The position numbers and the translations under genes are program-made. 64,000 bases of DNA from Cryobacterium sp. PH31-O1 (GTDB lineage Bacteria > Actinomycetota > Actinomycetes > Actinomycetales > Microbacteriaceae), in the NCBI RefSeq assembly GCF_030063455.1, contig NZ_JASITB010000008.1, forward strand, positions 182,661 to 246,660, read 5' to 3'. Of this stretch, positions 26,933-36,061 are shown in pieces. The notes beneath the pieces were generated by a model. It had not been told where the DNA came from and made no database searches. It saw nothing but the letters and a program-made list of their open reading frames with translations. Numbering within the stretch: the first letter of the stretch is position 1; each line of letters starts with the position of its first letter.

Positions 26933-27730
26933 TCAGTGACCTCCGTGGCCCGGCACGACGATGGTGTGCTCGTCCATCTCCACACCGACCGAGCCGAAGG
27001 CCTGCTGCACGTTGGCCAGGGTCAACACAGTGTCGCGCGGCCCGAACGCCACCTGCGCCCCGTTGAGCAGCAACACGCTCTCGCACACGGCACGAGCAAG
27101 ATCAAGGTCGTGCGTCGAGACCAGCACCGCAACGCCCTGCTGCTTGAGCCGCTTCACGGTGTCGATGAGGGCGTCCCGGTTGACCTGGTCCAGACCGTTG
27201 AACGGTTCATCGAGCAACAACAAGCGCGGGGCGGATGCGACGGCGCGAGCGAGCAGACCGCGTTGCTGCTGTCCGCCCGACAGTTCACCAAAGCGGGTCT
27301 TCGCACGGTTCCCCAGGCCGACGGTCTCCAGCGCCTCGGCGACGGCGCGTCGATCGGCTTTGGCTGGCATGCGCCACCAGCCGAGCGAGCGGTAACGGCC
27401 CATCATGACGACTTGCTCGAGCGAGACTGGAAAGTGCGGGTCGAGCTGGTCGGTCTGCGGCACGTAACCGATGTAGCCGGCCGGCGCCGGCCATTGCCCG
27501 AGTACCTCGACGGTACCCGCCGTGCGGGTGATGAGCCCGAGGATGCCTTTGAGCAGGGTCGACTTACCCGAGCCGTTGGGACCGATCAGGGCAACGGCCT
27601 GGCCTGGCAGCACGGTGAAGTCGATCCCGGTGAGCGCGGGCTCGGCATCGTACGCGAATGACGCCGCCGACACTCGTAGAGCGGCGGCAGCGTTCGCTGG
27701 CGGCGTTTCCCCAGAAGTGTTCTCGATCAC
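26933..27730 (-). CDS. znuC: Zinc ABC transporter ATP-binding protein
   Basis: The 265-residue ABC ATPase has Walker A GPNGSGKST at 50-58, signature LSGGQQQR at 150-157 and Walker B L-L-L-D-E-P at 171-176. The loop Q-T-D-Q-L-D-P-H-F-P-V matches metal-importer ATPases. It lies 7 bp after znuA and adjoins the permease. It powers zinc uptake. Confidence 0.95.
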   Translation of the reverse strand: MIENTSGETPPANAAAALRVSAASFAYDAEPALTGIDFTVLPGQAVALIGPNGSGKSTLLKGILGLITRTAGTVEVLGQWPAPAGYIGYVPQTDQLDPHFPVSLEQVVMMGRYRSLGWWRMPAKADRRAVAEALETVGLGNRAKTRFGELSGGQQQRGLLARAVASAPRLLLLDEPFNGLDQVNRDALIDTVKRLKQQGVAVLVSTHDLDLARAVCESVLLLNGAQVAFGPRDTVLTLANVQQAFGSVGVEMDEHTIVVPGHGGH

Positions 27731-27737
27731 GGATTAA

Positions 27738-28802
27738 CTATTGCAGGTCGGCGGGCAGCGTAGAGGGCGTGACGCCCCACGATTCGAGCATGAGCGTTGC
27801 ATTGTGCAGCTGCGCCTTGATGTAGCTGTCGCCGGCGCTGCCCTTGGGGCCGAGGGAATCGACGTAGAGGGCATCGTCGCCGGAGTAGACGGTGACACCG
27901 GCCTCGGTTGCGATCGTCGCGGCGGTTTTGGGGCTGAGCGACGCTTCGGAGAAGACGGCCGTGACGCCGGTCGCGGTGATGGCTGCCACGAGGGTATCGA
28001 TTTCGGCGGCGCTCGGCTCGGCGTTGTCGTCGAAGCTTGGAATTACCGAGCCGACATAGTCGATGTGGTACGCCGCGGTGAAGTAACCGAGGGCGTCATG
28101 GTTGCTCACGAGCAGACGGTCGCTCTCCGGCACGGTCTCGACGTTGGTGCGGATCCATCCGTCGAGGGCGACCAGCTGAGCCGTGTAGGCCGTCGCGTTG
28201 GATTCGAAAGTCGCCGTGTTGCCGGCGTCGACGGCCGTGAGGCCGTCGGTGATCGTCGCGACAATTGTCTCGGCGTTCTGCACGTTTGTCCAGATGTGCG
28301 GATCATCGCCGTCGTGAGCGTGCGCGTCCTCGGTCTCGTCGGTGTGAGCATCGTCGGCGTGGGCATCGTCGGCGTGGGCATCCGCTTCGTCGGCGCCATC
28401 GGCGTGCTCCTCGCCGGCACCGATCTCGGAGATGGCAATGCCCGTATCGGCATCGATCGTGGCGCCATCGAAGCCGGACGCGGCGATGGCGTCGTCGAGC
28501 CACTCTTCGAGGCCGACACCGTTGATCACGAGCACGTCGGCGGCGCCGAGCGCGGTCAGGTCCGCCGCGGACGGATCGTAGCTGTGAGCGCTCTGGTTTG
28601 GCTGGATGAGCTGGGTCAGGTCGACATCGGCGGCGTCACCGATGACGTTGCGGGTGAAGTCGGCGACCTGGGTGGTCGTCGCGACGATCTTGAGGTCGGC
28701 GGGCCCGCCGTCGGCGTTCGCGGTGGTTCCAGCCGAGCACCCCGAGAGTGCAAGGGCGGCTGACGCGAGGAGTGCGGGAACGCCGAAAAATTTCTTGTGC
28801 AT
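27738..28802 (-). CDS. znuA: Zinc ABC transporter substrate-binding lipoprotein
   Basis: The 354-residue lipoprotein has a signal peptide and lipobox L-S-G-C (Cys22). Between the two lobes lies a loop rich in His, Asp and Ala (repeats of D-A-H-A-D, about 130-167), the usual zinc-trapping loop of ZnuA/AdcA. Conserved ligand regions N-G-V-G-L-E-E-W and S-N-H-D-A-L-G-Y-F are present. It delivers zinc to the ABC permeases. It is first in the operon, with a Zur-box-like site 20 bp before the start. Confidence 0.95.
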   Translation of the reverse strand: MHKKFFGVPALLASAALALSGCSAGTTANADGGPADLKIVATTTQVADFTRNVIGDAADVDLTQLIQPNQSAHSYDPSAADLTALGAADVLVINGVGLEEWLDDAIAASGFDGATIDADTGIAISEIGAGEEHADGADEADAHADDAHADDAHTDETEDAHAHDGDDPHIWTNVQNAETIVATITDGLTAVDAGNTATFESNATAYTAQLVALDGWIRTNVETVPESDRLLVSNHDALGYFTAAYHIDYVGSVIPSFDDNAEPSAAEIDTLVAAITATGVTAVFSEASLSPKTAATIATEAGVTVYSGDDALYVDSLGPKGSAGDSYIKAQLHNATLMLESWGVTPSTLPADLQ

Positions 28803-28821
28803 TCCTCGACACTAGCCTTGC

Positions 28822-28836
28822 TGATAATGATTGTCA
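28822..28836. promoter_or_regulatory. Zur box candidate
   Basis: TGATAATGATTGTCA is a 15-bp near-palindrome with a single mismatch between arms, matching the actinobacterial Zur consensus TGATAATNATTATCA at all but one base. It lies 20 bp upstream of the znuA start, where it would block the promoter when zinc is plentiful. Confidence 0.85.
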
Positions 28837-28858
28837 AAACCATTAGCGAGCGGGCCCA

Positions 28859-30256
28859 CTACTCAAGGAGCAGTGCTGGCTCCTCGATAATGCTCGCGAC
28901 ATCGGCGAGAAAGCGGCTCGCGACATCACCGTCGACGACGCGATGGTCGAAGCTCGCACCGATCGTGGTCACGTACCGCACCCGTACCTCACCGTCGACG
29001 ACCCACGGTTTTTGCTTGATCGTGCCGAGGGCCACGATTCCGGCTTCGGGAGAGTTGAGGATGGGGGTGCCAGTGTCCATGCCGAACACACCGATATTGG
29101 TGATCGTGATCGTGCCGTTGCTCATCTCGGCCGGGCTGGTCTTGCCGTCGCGCGCGGTCATCGTGAGCTTCTCGAGGGCCGCGGCGAGCTCGAGCAGGCT
29201 CATGTCCTGCGCTTCCTTAATATTGGGCACGATCAGGCCGCGCGGGGTCGCCGCGGCGATCCCGAGGTTCACGTAGTGCCGCACGATGATTTCCTCATCG
29301 GTGAACGTGGAGTTCACCGTGGGGTTACGGCGCACCGCCCAGATCATGGCCTTGGCCATGATCAACAGCGGCGACACCCGAATTCCGGCGAAATCGGTGG
29401 ACGACTTGAGTCGCTTGACGAATTCCATGGTGCGGGTGGCATCGACGTCGACGAACAGGCTCACGTGCGGGGCGGTGAACGCGCTTTTAACCATCGCCTG
29501 CGCAATGGCTTTGCGCACGCCCTTTACGGGAATGTGTTCGTCGCGATCGACGGGCCATTCCGGCGTCGCAATGTTGCGGAATACGCTGGCCTGGGTCGCC
29601 CCGCGCAGCACGTCTTCGCGGGTGACGTCACCGACCGGCCCGGTCGCCGTAACGAGGGACAGGTCGACGCCGAGGTCCTTGGCCAGCTTGCGAATGGGCG
29701 GTTTCGCCATGACCGGTCCAGCGAATGCCGGACGCCGGGTCGGTTCCAGCGGCTCGGCCCGCTCCCGCGTCGGGGCCTTCGGGGCCTTCGGGGCCTTCGG
29801 GGCCTTCGGGGCCAGGGTCTCGTGGGCGATGGGAGCTCCGCTGTGCCGGCGACGGCGGGTCGGCATCGTGGCGGCGGCACCGCGACCCACGAGCACCGGC
29901 TCTGGGGCCTCGTCGCTGATAGTGCTGCTCGTGTCCGTTGCCAGGGTGTCGGCGGCAGCGGATGCGGCGGCATCCGCTGCCGGAGCGTCCGCCCGCTGGT
30001 CTGCACTCGCGGTGCCGTCGGAATTGATGGTGATGATGAGCGTGCCCACGTCAACGGTGGTGCCCGCAGCGACCATGATTTCCCCGACCACGCCGACGAA
30101 CGGCGACGGCAGCTCGACCAGCGATTTGGCCGTTTCAATCTCGACCAGCACCTGGTTGATCGTCACGGTGTCGCCGGGGGCAACCTTCCATTCGACGATC
30201 TCGGCCTCGGTCAGGCCTTCGCCCACGTCGGGGAGAGTGAACTTCGACATGCTCAT
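28859..30256 (-). CDS. Dihydrolipoamide acyltransferase, E2 of 2-oxoacid dehydrogenase
   Basis: The 465-residue E2 has a lipoyl domain with the modified Lys44 in E-T-A-K-S. A low-complexity linker with A-P-K repeats, the E3-binding domain (near [11 protein letters not shown]) and a C-terminal catalytic core with [10 protein letters not shown] follow. The substrate could be pyruvate or branched-chain 2-oxo acids; the latter fits better with the aminotransferase upstream. The start at ATG 30256 has an AGGAAAGG ribosome-binding site; the longer frame upstream is not credible. Confidence 0.93.
   Translation of the reverse strand: MSMSKFTLPDVGEGLTEAEIVEWKVAPGDTVTINQVLVEIETAKSLVELPSPFVGVVGEIMVAAGTTVDVGTLIITINSDGTASADQRADAPAADAAASAAADTLATDTSSTISDEAPEPVLVGRGAAATMPTRRRRHSGAPIAHETLAPKAPKAPKAPKAPTRERAEPLEPTRRPAFAGPVMAKPPIRKLAKDLGVDLSLVTATGPVGDVTREDVLRGATQASVFRNIATPEWPVDRDEHIPVKGVRKAIAQAMVKSAFTAPHVSLFVDVDATRTMEFVKRLKSSTDFAGIRVSPLLIMAKAMIWAVRRNPTVNSTFTDEEIIVRHYVNLGIAAATPRGLIVPNIKEAQDMSLLELAAALEKLTMTARDGKTSPAEMSNGTITITNIGVFGMDTGTPILNSPEAGIVALGTIKQKPWVVDGEVRVRYVTTIGASFDHRVVDGDVASRFLADVASIIEEPALLLE
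29772..29807. repeat. Four tandem 9-bp repeats in the E2 linker
   Basis: GGGGCCTTC occurs four times in a row, encoding the A-P-K repeats of the linker. Such repeats slip during replication, so the copy number may vary. Confidence 0.85.
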
Positions 30257-30290
30257 GCTGTGCCTTTCCTGCTGCTGGTGGGTCCAGACG

Positions 30291-30344
30291 CCCCTTTTCT
30301 CCCGAGTGGCCCCGTTGGAACGGGGACTCTCGGGAGAAAGGGGG
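30291..30344. repeat. Two-tier inverted repeat between E1beta and E2 genes
   Basis: An outer stem pairs about 30291-30306 with 30329-30344; an inner perfect stem pairs CCCCGTT (30310-30316) with AACGGGG (30319-30325). GGGGACTCTCG is repeated at 30322 and 30341. It lies in the 112-bp gap between the E1beta stop and the E2 start, so it may act as an RNA processing or stabilising structure inside the operon. Confidence 0.65.
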
Positions 30345-30368
30345 ACTCTCGACGTGGGGAAAACATGA

Positions 30369-31373
30369 TCAGTAGGCGAGAACGCGGTCGACGGCTTCGA
30401 GCACCCGGTCGGGGCTCGGCAGAAAGTGCGTCTCGACGGCGGCAGGGGGGAACGGCGTGTCAAAGCCGGAGACCCGCAGCACGGGAGCTTCGAGCGTGTA
30501 GAACGAGCGCTCGGCGACCGTGGCGGCGATCTCGCTGCCAACGCTGACGAAGCCGGGGGCTTCCTGGGTCACGACGAGGCGGCCGGTCTTCTGCACGGAG
30601 CCGAGAATCGGTCCGTAGTCGATCGGGGAGATGGAACGCAGGTCGATGACCTCGAGGCTGATGCCCTCGGCTGCGGCGAGGTCGGCGGCCTGCAGCAGCA
30701 CGCTGACCATGGCACCGTGGCCGACAACGGTGACATCCGTTCCGGTTCGCACCACACGGCTGGCGTGCAGCGGGGTTCCGCTCTCGCCGAAACGCACCTC
30801 GCCCTTGGGCCAGTAGCGGCTCTTCGGTTCGAAGAAGATCACCGGGTCGTCACTCTGGATGGCTTCCTGCATCATCCAGTAGGCGTCGTGCGGGTTGGAC
30901 GGGCTCACCACCCGCAGGCCGGGGGTGTGCGCGAAGTACGCTTCTGGGCTCTCCTGGTGGTGCTCGACCGAGCCGATGTGTCCGCCGTAGGGAATGCGAA
31001 TGACGACGGGCATGATGAGACCGCCCTCGTGGCGGTTGCGCATGCGGGCCAGCTGGCTGGTGATCTGGTCGAAGCCGGGAAAGACGAATCCGTCGAACTG
31101 AATCTCGCACACCGGCCGAAAACCGCGCATGGCCAGGCCGATGGCCGTGCCGATGATGCCGGATTCAGCGAGCGGCGTGTCGAGCACCCGCTTGTCACCG
31201 AACTCGGCGATCAGGCCCTCGGTGACCCGAAAGACGCCGCCGAGCGGGCCGATGTCCTCGCCCATCAGCAGCACCTTGGGGTCGTCCAGCATGGCGCGGC
31301 GCAGCCCGGCGTTCAGGGCCTTCGTCATCGGCAGCGCAGCGGATGCGACGCTCGTGTCGGTTGCAGCGCTCAT
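30369..31373 (-). CDS. 2-oxoacid dehydrogenase E1 beta subunit
   Basis: The 334-residue E1 beta subunit has the thiamine-pyrophosphate-domain region [13 protein letters not shown] and the C-terminal transketolase domain with [10 protein letters not shown]. It pairs with the upstream E1 alpha to decarboxylate a 2-oxoacid. Its start overlaps the E1alpha stop by one base (TGATG), showing translational coupling. It could belong to pyruvate or branched-chain complexes. Confidence 0.93.
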   Translation of the reverse strand: MSAATDTSVASAALPMTKALNAGLRRAMLDDPKVLLMGEDIGPLGGVFRVTEGLIAEFGDKRVLDTPLAESGIIGTAIGLAMRGFRPVCEIQFDGFVFPGFDQITSQLARMRNRHEGGLIMPVVIRIPYGGHIGSVEHHQESPEAYFAHTPGLRVVSPSNPHDAYWMMQEAIQSDDPVIFFEPKSRYWPKGEVRFGESGTPLHASRVVRTGTDVTVVGHGAMVSVLLQAADLAAAEGISLEVIDLRSISPIDYGPILGSVQKTGRLVVTQEAPGFVSVGSEIAATVAERSFYTLEAPVLRVSGFDTPFPPAAVETHFLPSPDRVLEAVDRVLAY

Positions 31374-32578
31374 CAGTTCTTACCCTCGTCAAAAGACGCT
31401 TCGTAGCGTGCCAGCCAGGCTTTTTGCTCAGCCACGAGCGGATGCGGTTCGGCGTAGACGTTGTCGAACATCACCGATTGTTCCGGACCGGTGACCTCCA
31501 GCGCCCGACGGCGGGTGTCGGCGGCGAAGTCAGCCGCTTCCTCGTCGACGGAGTCCAGGAACTGCTGCTCGATGCCCCGGCTTTGCAGGTAGCTGCGAAA
31601 GCGCACGATCGGGTCGCGGGCCACCCAGTAGGCGAGTTCGTCGGGATCGCGATACTTGGTGGGATCGTCTGCTGTGGTGTGGGCACCGACCCGATAGGTG
31701 AGCGCCTCGATCAGCGATGGGCCGTGGCCGGCGCGGGCATCATCCATCGACTTGGCCGTGACGGCGAAACTCGCGAGCACATCGTTGCCGTCGATCTGCG
31801 TTCCCGGCATACCGAAGCCGCCAGCGCGCAGGTAGAGCGGGGTGCGGGACTGCCGTGCGACGGGCACCGAGATGGCCCAGTGATTGTTCTGCAGAAAGAA
31901 CACCTGCGGCGTCTGGTAACTCGCCGCGAACACGAGCGCCTCGTTGGCGTCGCCCTGCGAGGAGGCACCGTCGCCGTAGTAGACGATGACGGCCTGATCG
32001 GTTTTCGGGTTGCCGGTCGCGGTCGAGCCGTCGAGCTGCATGCCCATGGCATATCCTGTCGCGTGCAGGGTCTGCGCGGCGAGCACCAGGGTGTACAGGT
32101 GAAAGTTTCCGTGTTCTTCGGGCGCCCAGCCGCCGAGGGTGACCCCGCGCAGCATGCGCAGGATGTCGACGACGTCGAGGCCGCGGATCATGCCAACGAC
32201 GTGCTCCCGGTAGGAGGGAAATACGTGGTCCTGCGGCCGGGTGGCGTAGGCAGACCCGACCTGGGCGGCTTCCTGCCCGTGGCTCGGTACCCAGAGGGCG
32301 AGCTGGCCCTGCCGTTGCAGGTTGGCTGCCTCGGTATCGAACCTGCGCACCACGACCATGTCGCGGTAGAAACGGCGATGATCGGCCTCGGTGAGGCGAT
32401 CGAGGTAGGGCAGGTACTCCTCGGCGGCGGCGTTCGGCTCAAACACCCCGTTCGGTGCGATCATACGCACGCAGGTCTCGGCCCCGTCGAGGCCAAAGAC
32501 CGCAGTTGCGGAGGAGGGCGCTGCGGCAGTGCGCACGTCAAAAGCTGGTGCGGTCGAGTCGTTTCGGGTGGCTGACAC
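31373..32578 (-). CDS. 2-oxoacid dehydrogenase E1 alpha subunit
   Basis: The 401-residue E1 alpha carries the thiamine-binding motif G-D-G-A-S-S-Q-G-D-A-N-E and the phosphorylation-loop region Y-R-V-G-A-H-T-T-A-D-D-P. Long E1alpha with separate E1beta is the branched-chain or Gram-positive pyruvate dehydrogenase form, unlike the single-chain AceE of most actinobacteria. The gene follows an aminotransferase after 4 bp. No E3 gene is seen here, so a shared lipoamide dehydrogenase elsewhere is expected. Confidence 0.93.
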   Translation of the reverse strand: MSATRNDSTAPAFDVRTAAAPSSATAVFGLDGAETCVRMIAPNGVFEPNAAAEEYLPYLDRLTEADHRRFYRDMVVVRRFDTEAANLQRQGQLALWVPSHGQEAAQVGSAYATRPQDHVFPSYREHVVGMIRGLDVVDILRMLRGVTLGGWAPEEHGNFHLYTLVLAAQTLHATGYAMGMQLDGSTATGNPKTDQAVIVYYGDGASSQGDANEALVFAASYQTPQVFFLQNNHWAISVPVARQSRTPLYLRAGGFGMPGTQIDGNDVLASFAVTAKSMDDARAGHGPSLIEALTYRVGAHTTADDPTKYRDPDELAYWVARDPIVRFRSYLQSRGIEQQFLDSVDEEAADFAADTRRRALEVTGPEQSVMFDNVYAEPHPLVAEQKAWLARYEASFDEGKN

Positions 32579-32582
32579 CGTA

Positions 32583-33689
32583 CTAACCTATCCGCCGTGC
32601 CGGGTGATCGGCGGGAAGGGCGTCGACAAGATCCGCGCTCATACGTAGGAGTGTCGCCACAGCCTCCTCCTCCCCGATCGAGATCCGAATGCCCTCAGGC
32701 GGGAAGGGACGCACGACGAGCCCGGCCGCACCGAGCACCTCGGCCACGCTCGTCGTTTCAGCCCCGGTGGGCAGCCAGAGAAAGTTTCCCTGCGGCACGG
32801 GGATGTTCCAACCCTGGCGGGTGAGCGCCTGCCAGGTCGCGTCACGGCGGCTGGCGATGATTCGAACCCGGGCGAGCAACTCCTTCTCAGCCTGGAGCGA
32901 GGCGATCGCGGCGGCGGCGGCCTGCGCGGTCACCGACAGGGGAATCGCGGTGGATCGGGCGGCATTCAGAATGTGCACAGGGCCGAGCGCATAGCCGACC
33001 CGCAGGCCGGCAAGCCCGTAGGCCTTCGAGAACGTGCGCAGAACGATCAGATTCGGGTACCGGGCCAGCAGGGGTGGGCCGTTCACGGCATCCGTCTGGG
33101 TGACGAACTCGATATATGCCTCGTCGAGAATGACCAGGAGGTCGGTCGGGACGACGGCCATGAAGGCTTCGAATTCGTCCTTGGTGACGATGGTGCCGGT
33201 CGGGTTGTTCGGCGAGCAGACGATGACGACCCTGGTGTGGTCGCTGATAGCCGCGGCCATTTCGGGCAGGTCATGGCCGTGATCGGGGCGGTTCGCGACG
33301 CGCACACTTGTGGCCCCTGCAACCGTCACGAGGGAGGGGTACGCCTCAAACGACCGCCAGGAGTAGAGCACTTCATCGCCGGGGCCGGCGGCAGCCAGAA
33401 TGAGCTGGGCCAGCAGCGCCACGGAGCCGGAGCCGATATGCACCTGATCGACGCCGAGGCTGTACTTGGCGGCGAGGCGTTCACGCAGGGCGAGCGCCGA
33501 GGCATCCGGGTAGCGGTTGTACGCCGTTTCGGCCGTGACCGCCGCGACGACCCCTGGCAGCGGGTCGAACGGGTTCTCATTACTGGAAAGTTTGAAGGCA
33601 CTGGCGTCAGCCGGTTTTCCCTGCTTATAGGCCGGGAGGGCGATGATCTCCGGGCGCAGGCGGACGGAGGGTCGGTCTGAGAGGCTCAC
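32583..33689 (-). CDS. hisC: HisC-type aminotransferase (histidinol-phosphate or aromatic)
   Basis: The 368-residue class II PLP aminotransferase has the PLP Lys in [21 protein letters not shown] and S-S-N-E-N-P-F near the start. The HisC/Pat-like family converts imidazole-acetol-phosphate or aromatic 2-oxo acids. It is not in a his operon: it lies 4 bp upstream of the E1alpha gene, so it may make 2-oxo acids for that complex. The gene symbol is by family only; PhhC/Pat-like activity is an equal possibility. Confidence 0.82.
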   Translation of the reverse strand: MSLSDRPSVRLRPEIIALPAYKQGKPADASAFKLSSNENPFDPLPGVVAAVTAETAYNRYPDASALALRERLAAKYSLGVDQVHIGSGSVALLAQLILAAAGPGDEVLYSWRSFEAYPSLVTVAGATSVRVANRPDHGHDLPEMAAAISDHTRVVIVCSPNNPTGTIVTKDEFEAFMAVVPTDLLVILDEAYIEFVTQTDAVNGPPLLARYPNLIVLRTFSKAYGLAGLRVGYALGPVHILNAARSTAIPLSVTAQAAAAAIASLQAEKELLARVRIIASRRDATWQALTRQGWNIPVPQGNFLWLPTGAETTSVAEVLGAAGLVVRPFPPEGIRISIGEEEAVATLLRMSADLVDALPADHPARRIG

Positions 33690-33778
33690 CCGGTGAGTCT
33701 ACGCCCGGATATATTCGCAATAACGAATGAATGTTCGCGTGACTTTCGCCCGCCACGTGCCGATGAGATAGTAGGGGC

Positions 33779-34171
33779 ATGGCCAGATTTCTGATCCAAC
33801 TGATCGTCAATGCGGTAGCCCTGTGGTTCACCGCCCTGCTCGTGACCGGGGTGCACGTCATCCCGTACGCGCCGGACGCGGGTGCCAGCGTGCTGACCTA
33901 TCTGCTCATCGCTCTCATCTTCGGGTTCGTCAACACCGTCGTTGGCGGGGTGCTGCGCGTCGTCGCTTTTCCGCTCTACATTCTGACGCTCGGCCTGTTC
34001 TCCCTGATCGTCAACGGTTTACTGCTGCTGCTCGTGGGGTGGATCTCGGGATTCCTGGGCTTCGGACTCGTCGTGGACAGCTTCTGGTGGGGCGTGCTCG
34101 GCGCCCTGGTGCTCGGCATCATCTCTTGGCTGCTCGGCCTCATTTTGCGCCCGGTCACAGCCCGCGACTGA
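33779..34171 (+). CDS. Phage holin family 4-type membrane protein
   Basis: The 130-residue protein has four hydrophobic helices with G-F-V-N-T-V-V-G-G-V-L-R and R-F-L-I-Q-L-I-V-N, the pattern of the phage_holin_4_2 domain (PF04020). In non-phage genomes these are chromosomal membrane proteins of unknown role. No phage gene lies near, so it is not evidence of a prophage. It diverges from hisC. Confidence 0.88.
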   Translation: MARFLIQLIVNAVALWFTALLVTGVHVIPYAPDAGASVLTYLLIALIFGFVNTVVGGVLRVVAFPLYILTLGLFSLIVNGLLLLLVGWISGFLGFGLVVDSFWWGVLGALVLGIISWLLGLILRPVTARD

Positions 34172-34199
34172 TCCGGAGCCCTTACTGATCCGGGCCCCC

Positions 34200-35666
34200 T
34201 CACTGTGGCGTTGGCCCTTCCGGCAGGCGGATGCCCCGCCACAAAACAGCCTCGCCCGGCTCGCTCCCGAGAACCCCGGTCACGGCGTCTCGAAAGTCGG
34301 TCAGGTTTTCTTCCGGCGAGGCGTCAATCATGCGCGCCGTCTCCTGATAGGTGTTGAGATCGTGAGCTGGCAGCACAGTCCCTGGCGGCGGCTCCCGCAC
34401 AGCGAACGCCTCGCGCCGAACGAGGAGTCGATCGTCGGAATCGATCAGGCTGTCGCCGCCCATGGCGGTCACGACGTCATCCGTGTGTTCCACTGTCAGT
34501 GTGGCAACACCAGGTGGCACGGGAACCTTCGATTCGGGCGCCCCGAAGGTCGCGACCGCCTGCACGTTGAACCAGGCGTAAGCGGCAACCTGGGTCGCGA
34601 CCAGCCCGCCCTGGGAGTGACCGGCAAGAACAACCGGATCGGCCGGTGCAATTCCAGCCGCCTTCATAGCATCGATGACCGCCGAGAATGAGCCCGCGTT
34701 CTCGCCCGCCAACGCTGCGACGTTGGCGGTAAGGTCCCAGGGTTCAGTCGTGGCGACAACATCCCAGTCGACCGTTCCACCGATGTAGACCGCCCAGGAC
34801 GGGCTTTCTGGCGTGCCATATCTCTCGATGCGCACCTGCGGCTGCCCCGGCACGCTTTTCGGTATGCGAGCCGCCAGGTCACCGGTCCCTGTTGGAGGAT
34901 TCGCTCGGGTTGGCGCTCCCACCGCCGCCGTATTCACCGCACCTTCCTGGAGCAGACCGTGGCCGCGCGCCGCAGCCAGAACGCCGAGGGCCGTCTGGGA
35001 GACGCCGATCAGGCCCAAACCCTCGTCGCCGAATGTAATACCGACAGAACGCGGCGTCCCTCCAAAACCAGCAGCGGCGTCGTCGATTGACGAGGCTGCG
35101 ATCCGCACGAGCGACACGGTGGCCGCGTTGGTGAGTAGGCGAGGGCTGATCTCCAACCCCCGGGCTGAGCCGTTCTGCACCGCAGAAGCGGGATGCGTGG
35201 TTCCGTGACGGCGGATAAGGTCGAGGGCGAGAATCCCGGTCACGGTGACGCCGATCGACGTGCCAGAGAGAGCAAACAAGCCAGCACGAAGAAAACGACC
35301 GAGATCATGGGCGATACTTGCAGCGTTTAGCAGCGCAAGTTCTTGCGCCAGACGCTCCGCGTAGCCATAATTGCGGGCTGTTGCTCGAAGATAGCTCGCG
35401 ACTTCCGAACAGAGCACTGCGAGTTGATGGAGCCTGCCGGCCGCCTGCACAAGATCCGGCCAGGGATCCTGTCCCAGCCAGTTCGCCGGCCGCATGGGAT
35501 CCAAGTTTCGAATGCGATAAGCCCGCCGAGCCCAATCGGTGGCATCGGCGTGGAGTGCATCCAGAAACTGGGACTGAGCCAGAATGGCATCCGTTGCCAC
35601 GATGGTGGTGCCGCCCACCGAGACAAGAAGGTCACCGCCTTCCAGGCCAGCGCTCACACTCGACAC
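34200..35666 (-). CDS. Alpha/beta-hydrolase-like protein with helical N-terminus
   Basis: The 488-residue protein starts at GTG 35666 with an AGGAGGAG ribosome-binding site inside the end of the upstream small gene (13-nt overlap). The N-terminal third is helical with W-A-R-R-A-Y and Y-A-E-R-L-A-Q-E-L-A. The second half is an alpha/beta hydrolase with the nucleophile elbow G-H-S-Q-G-G near residue 350 and a late H-D-L-N near 445. No signal peptide is seen. An ESX-type or cell-wall effector role is possible but unproven; the function is not recognised. Confidence 0.7.
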   Translation of the reverse strand: MSSVSAGLEGGDLLVSVGGTTIVATDAILAQSQFLDALHADATDWARRAYRIRNLDPMRPANWLGQDPWPDLVQAAGRLHQLAVLCSEVASYLRATARNYGYAERLAQELALLNAASIAHDLGRFLRAGLFALSGTSIGVTVTGILALDLIRRHGTTHPASAVQNGSARGLEISPRLLTNAATVSLVRIAASSIDDAAAGFGGTPRSVGITFGDEGLGLIGVSQTALGVLAAARGHGLLQEGAVNTAAVGAPTRANPPTGTGDLAARIPKSVPGQPQVRIERYGTPESPSWAVYIGGTVDWDVVATTEPWDLTANVAALAGENAGSFSAVIDAMKAAGIAPADPVVLAGHSQGGLVATQVAAYAWFNVQAVATFGAPESKVPVPPGVATLTVEHTDDVVTAMGGDSLIDSDDRLLVRREAFAVREPPPGTVLPAHDLNTYQETARMIDASPEENLTDFRDAVTGVLGSEPGEAVLWRGIRLPEGPTPQ

Positions 35667-35944
35667 ATCTGCTCCTCCTCGTGAATGTGGTTTCGTGCGG
35701 TGGCGAGCGCCTCATCGAGAAAGTGCAGGACCACATCGAGGTCTCCGAGCATTTCGGCCACACGATGCGAGTATTCGCGTTGCGAGCGGGAACTCCATGC
35801 CGCACTCGGATCGAGCAGGCCCAGGTTTCGGCGGCTCGCCGTGATCTCAGCGTGCAGGGTGAAAAGCAGATTGCGCTGGGTGCGTAACATGGCCAGGCGC
35901 TCGTCGCGATCCTGGCCGTGCAGCAGTACGTCCACACCGTCCAT
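35654..35944 (-). CDS. Small helical protein, possible WXG100-like partner
   Basis: The 96-residue protein has a GGAGGTG ribosome-binding site. It is predicted to be two long helices around the turn D-P-S-A-A-W-S-S, with hydrophobic repeats in the second helix (A-E-M-L-G-D-L-D-V-V-L-H-F-L). Size, the central Trp and tight overlap with the hydrolase gene recall WXG100/ESX small partners, but the W-X-G motif itself is missing. Whether it is a chaperone or co-secreted partner cannot be told. Confidence 0.65.
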   Translation of the reverse strand: MDGVDVLLHGQDRDERLAMLRTQRNLLFTLHAEITASRRNLGLLDPSAAWSSRSQREYSHRVAEMLGDLDVVLHFLDEALATARNHIHEEEQMCRV

Positions 35945-36061
35945 GACACCTCCAGGTCAGGGCCGATCCTCGCAGCCTCAGGCCTGGCCCGACCGTTCTT
36001 CGCGCAATCTGTGCACAGACGCCGAATACTGGGCGTGTGGAGAAGTCGAATCTGCTCCACA

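Noticed and set aside
33779..34171. Holin-like gene as a prophage marker
   Set aside because: No phage structural, integrase or lysis gene nearby; family 4 holin-like proteins are common chromosomal membrane proteins.
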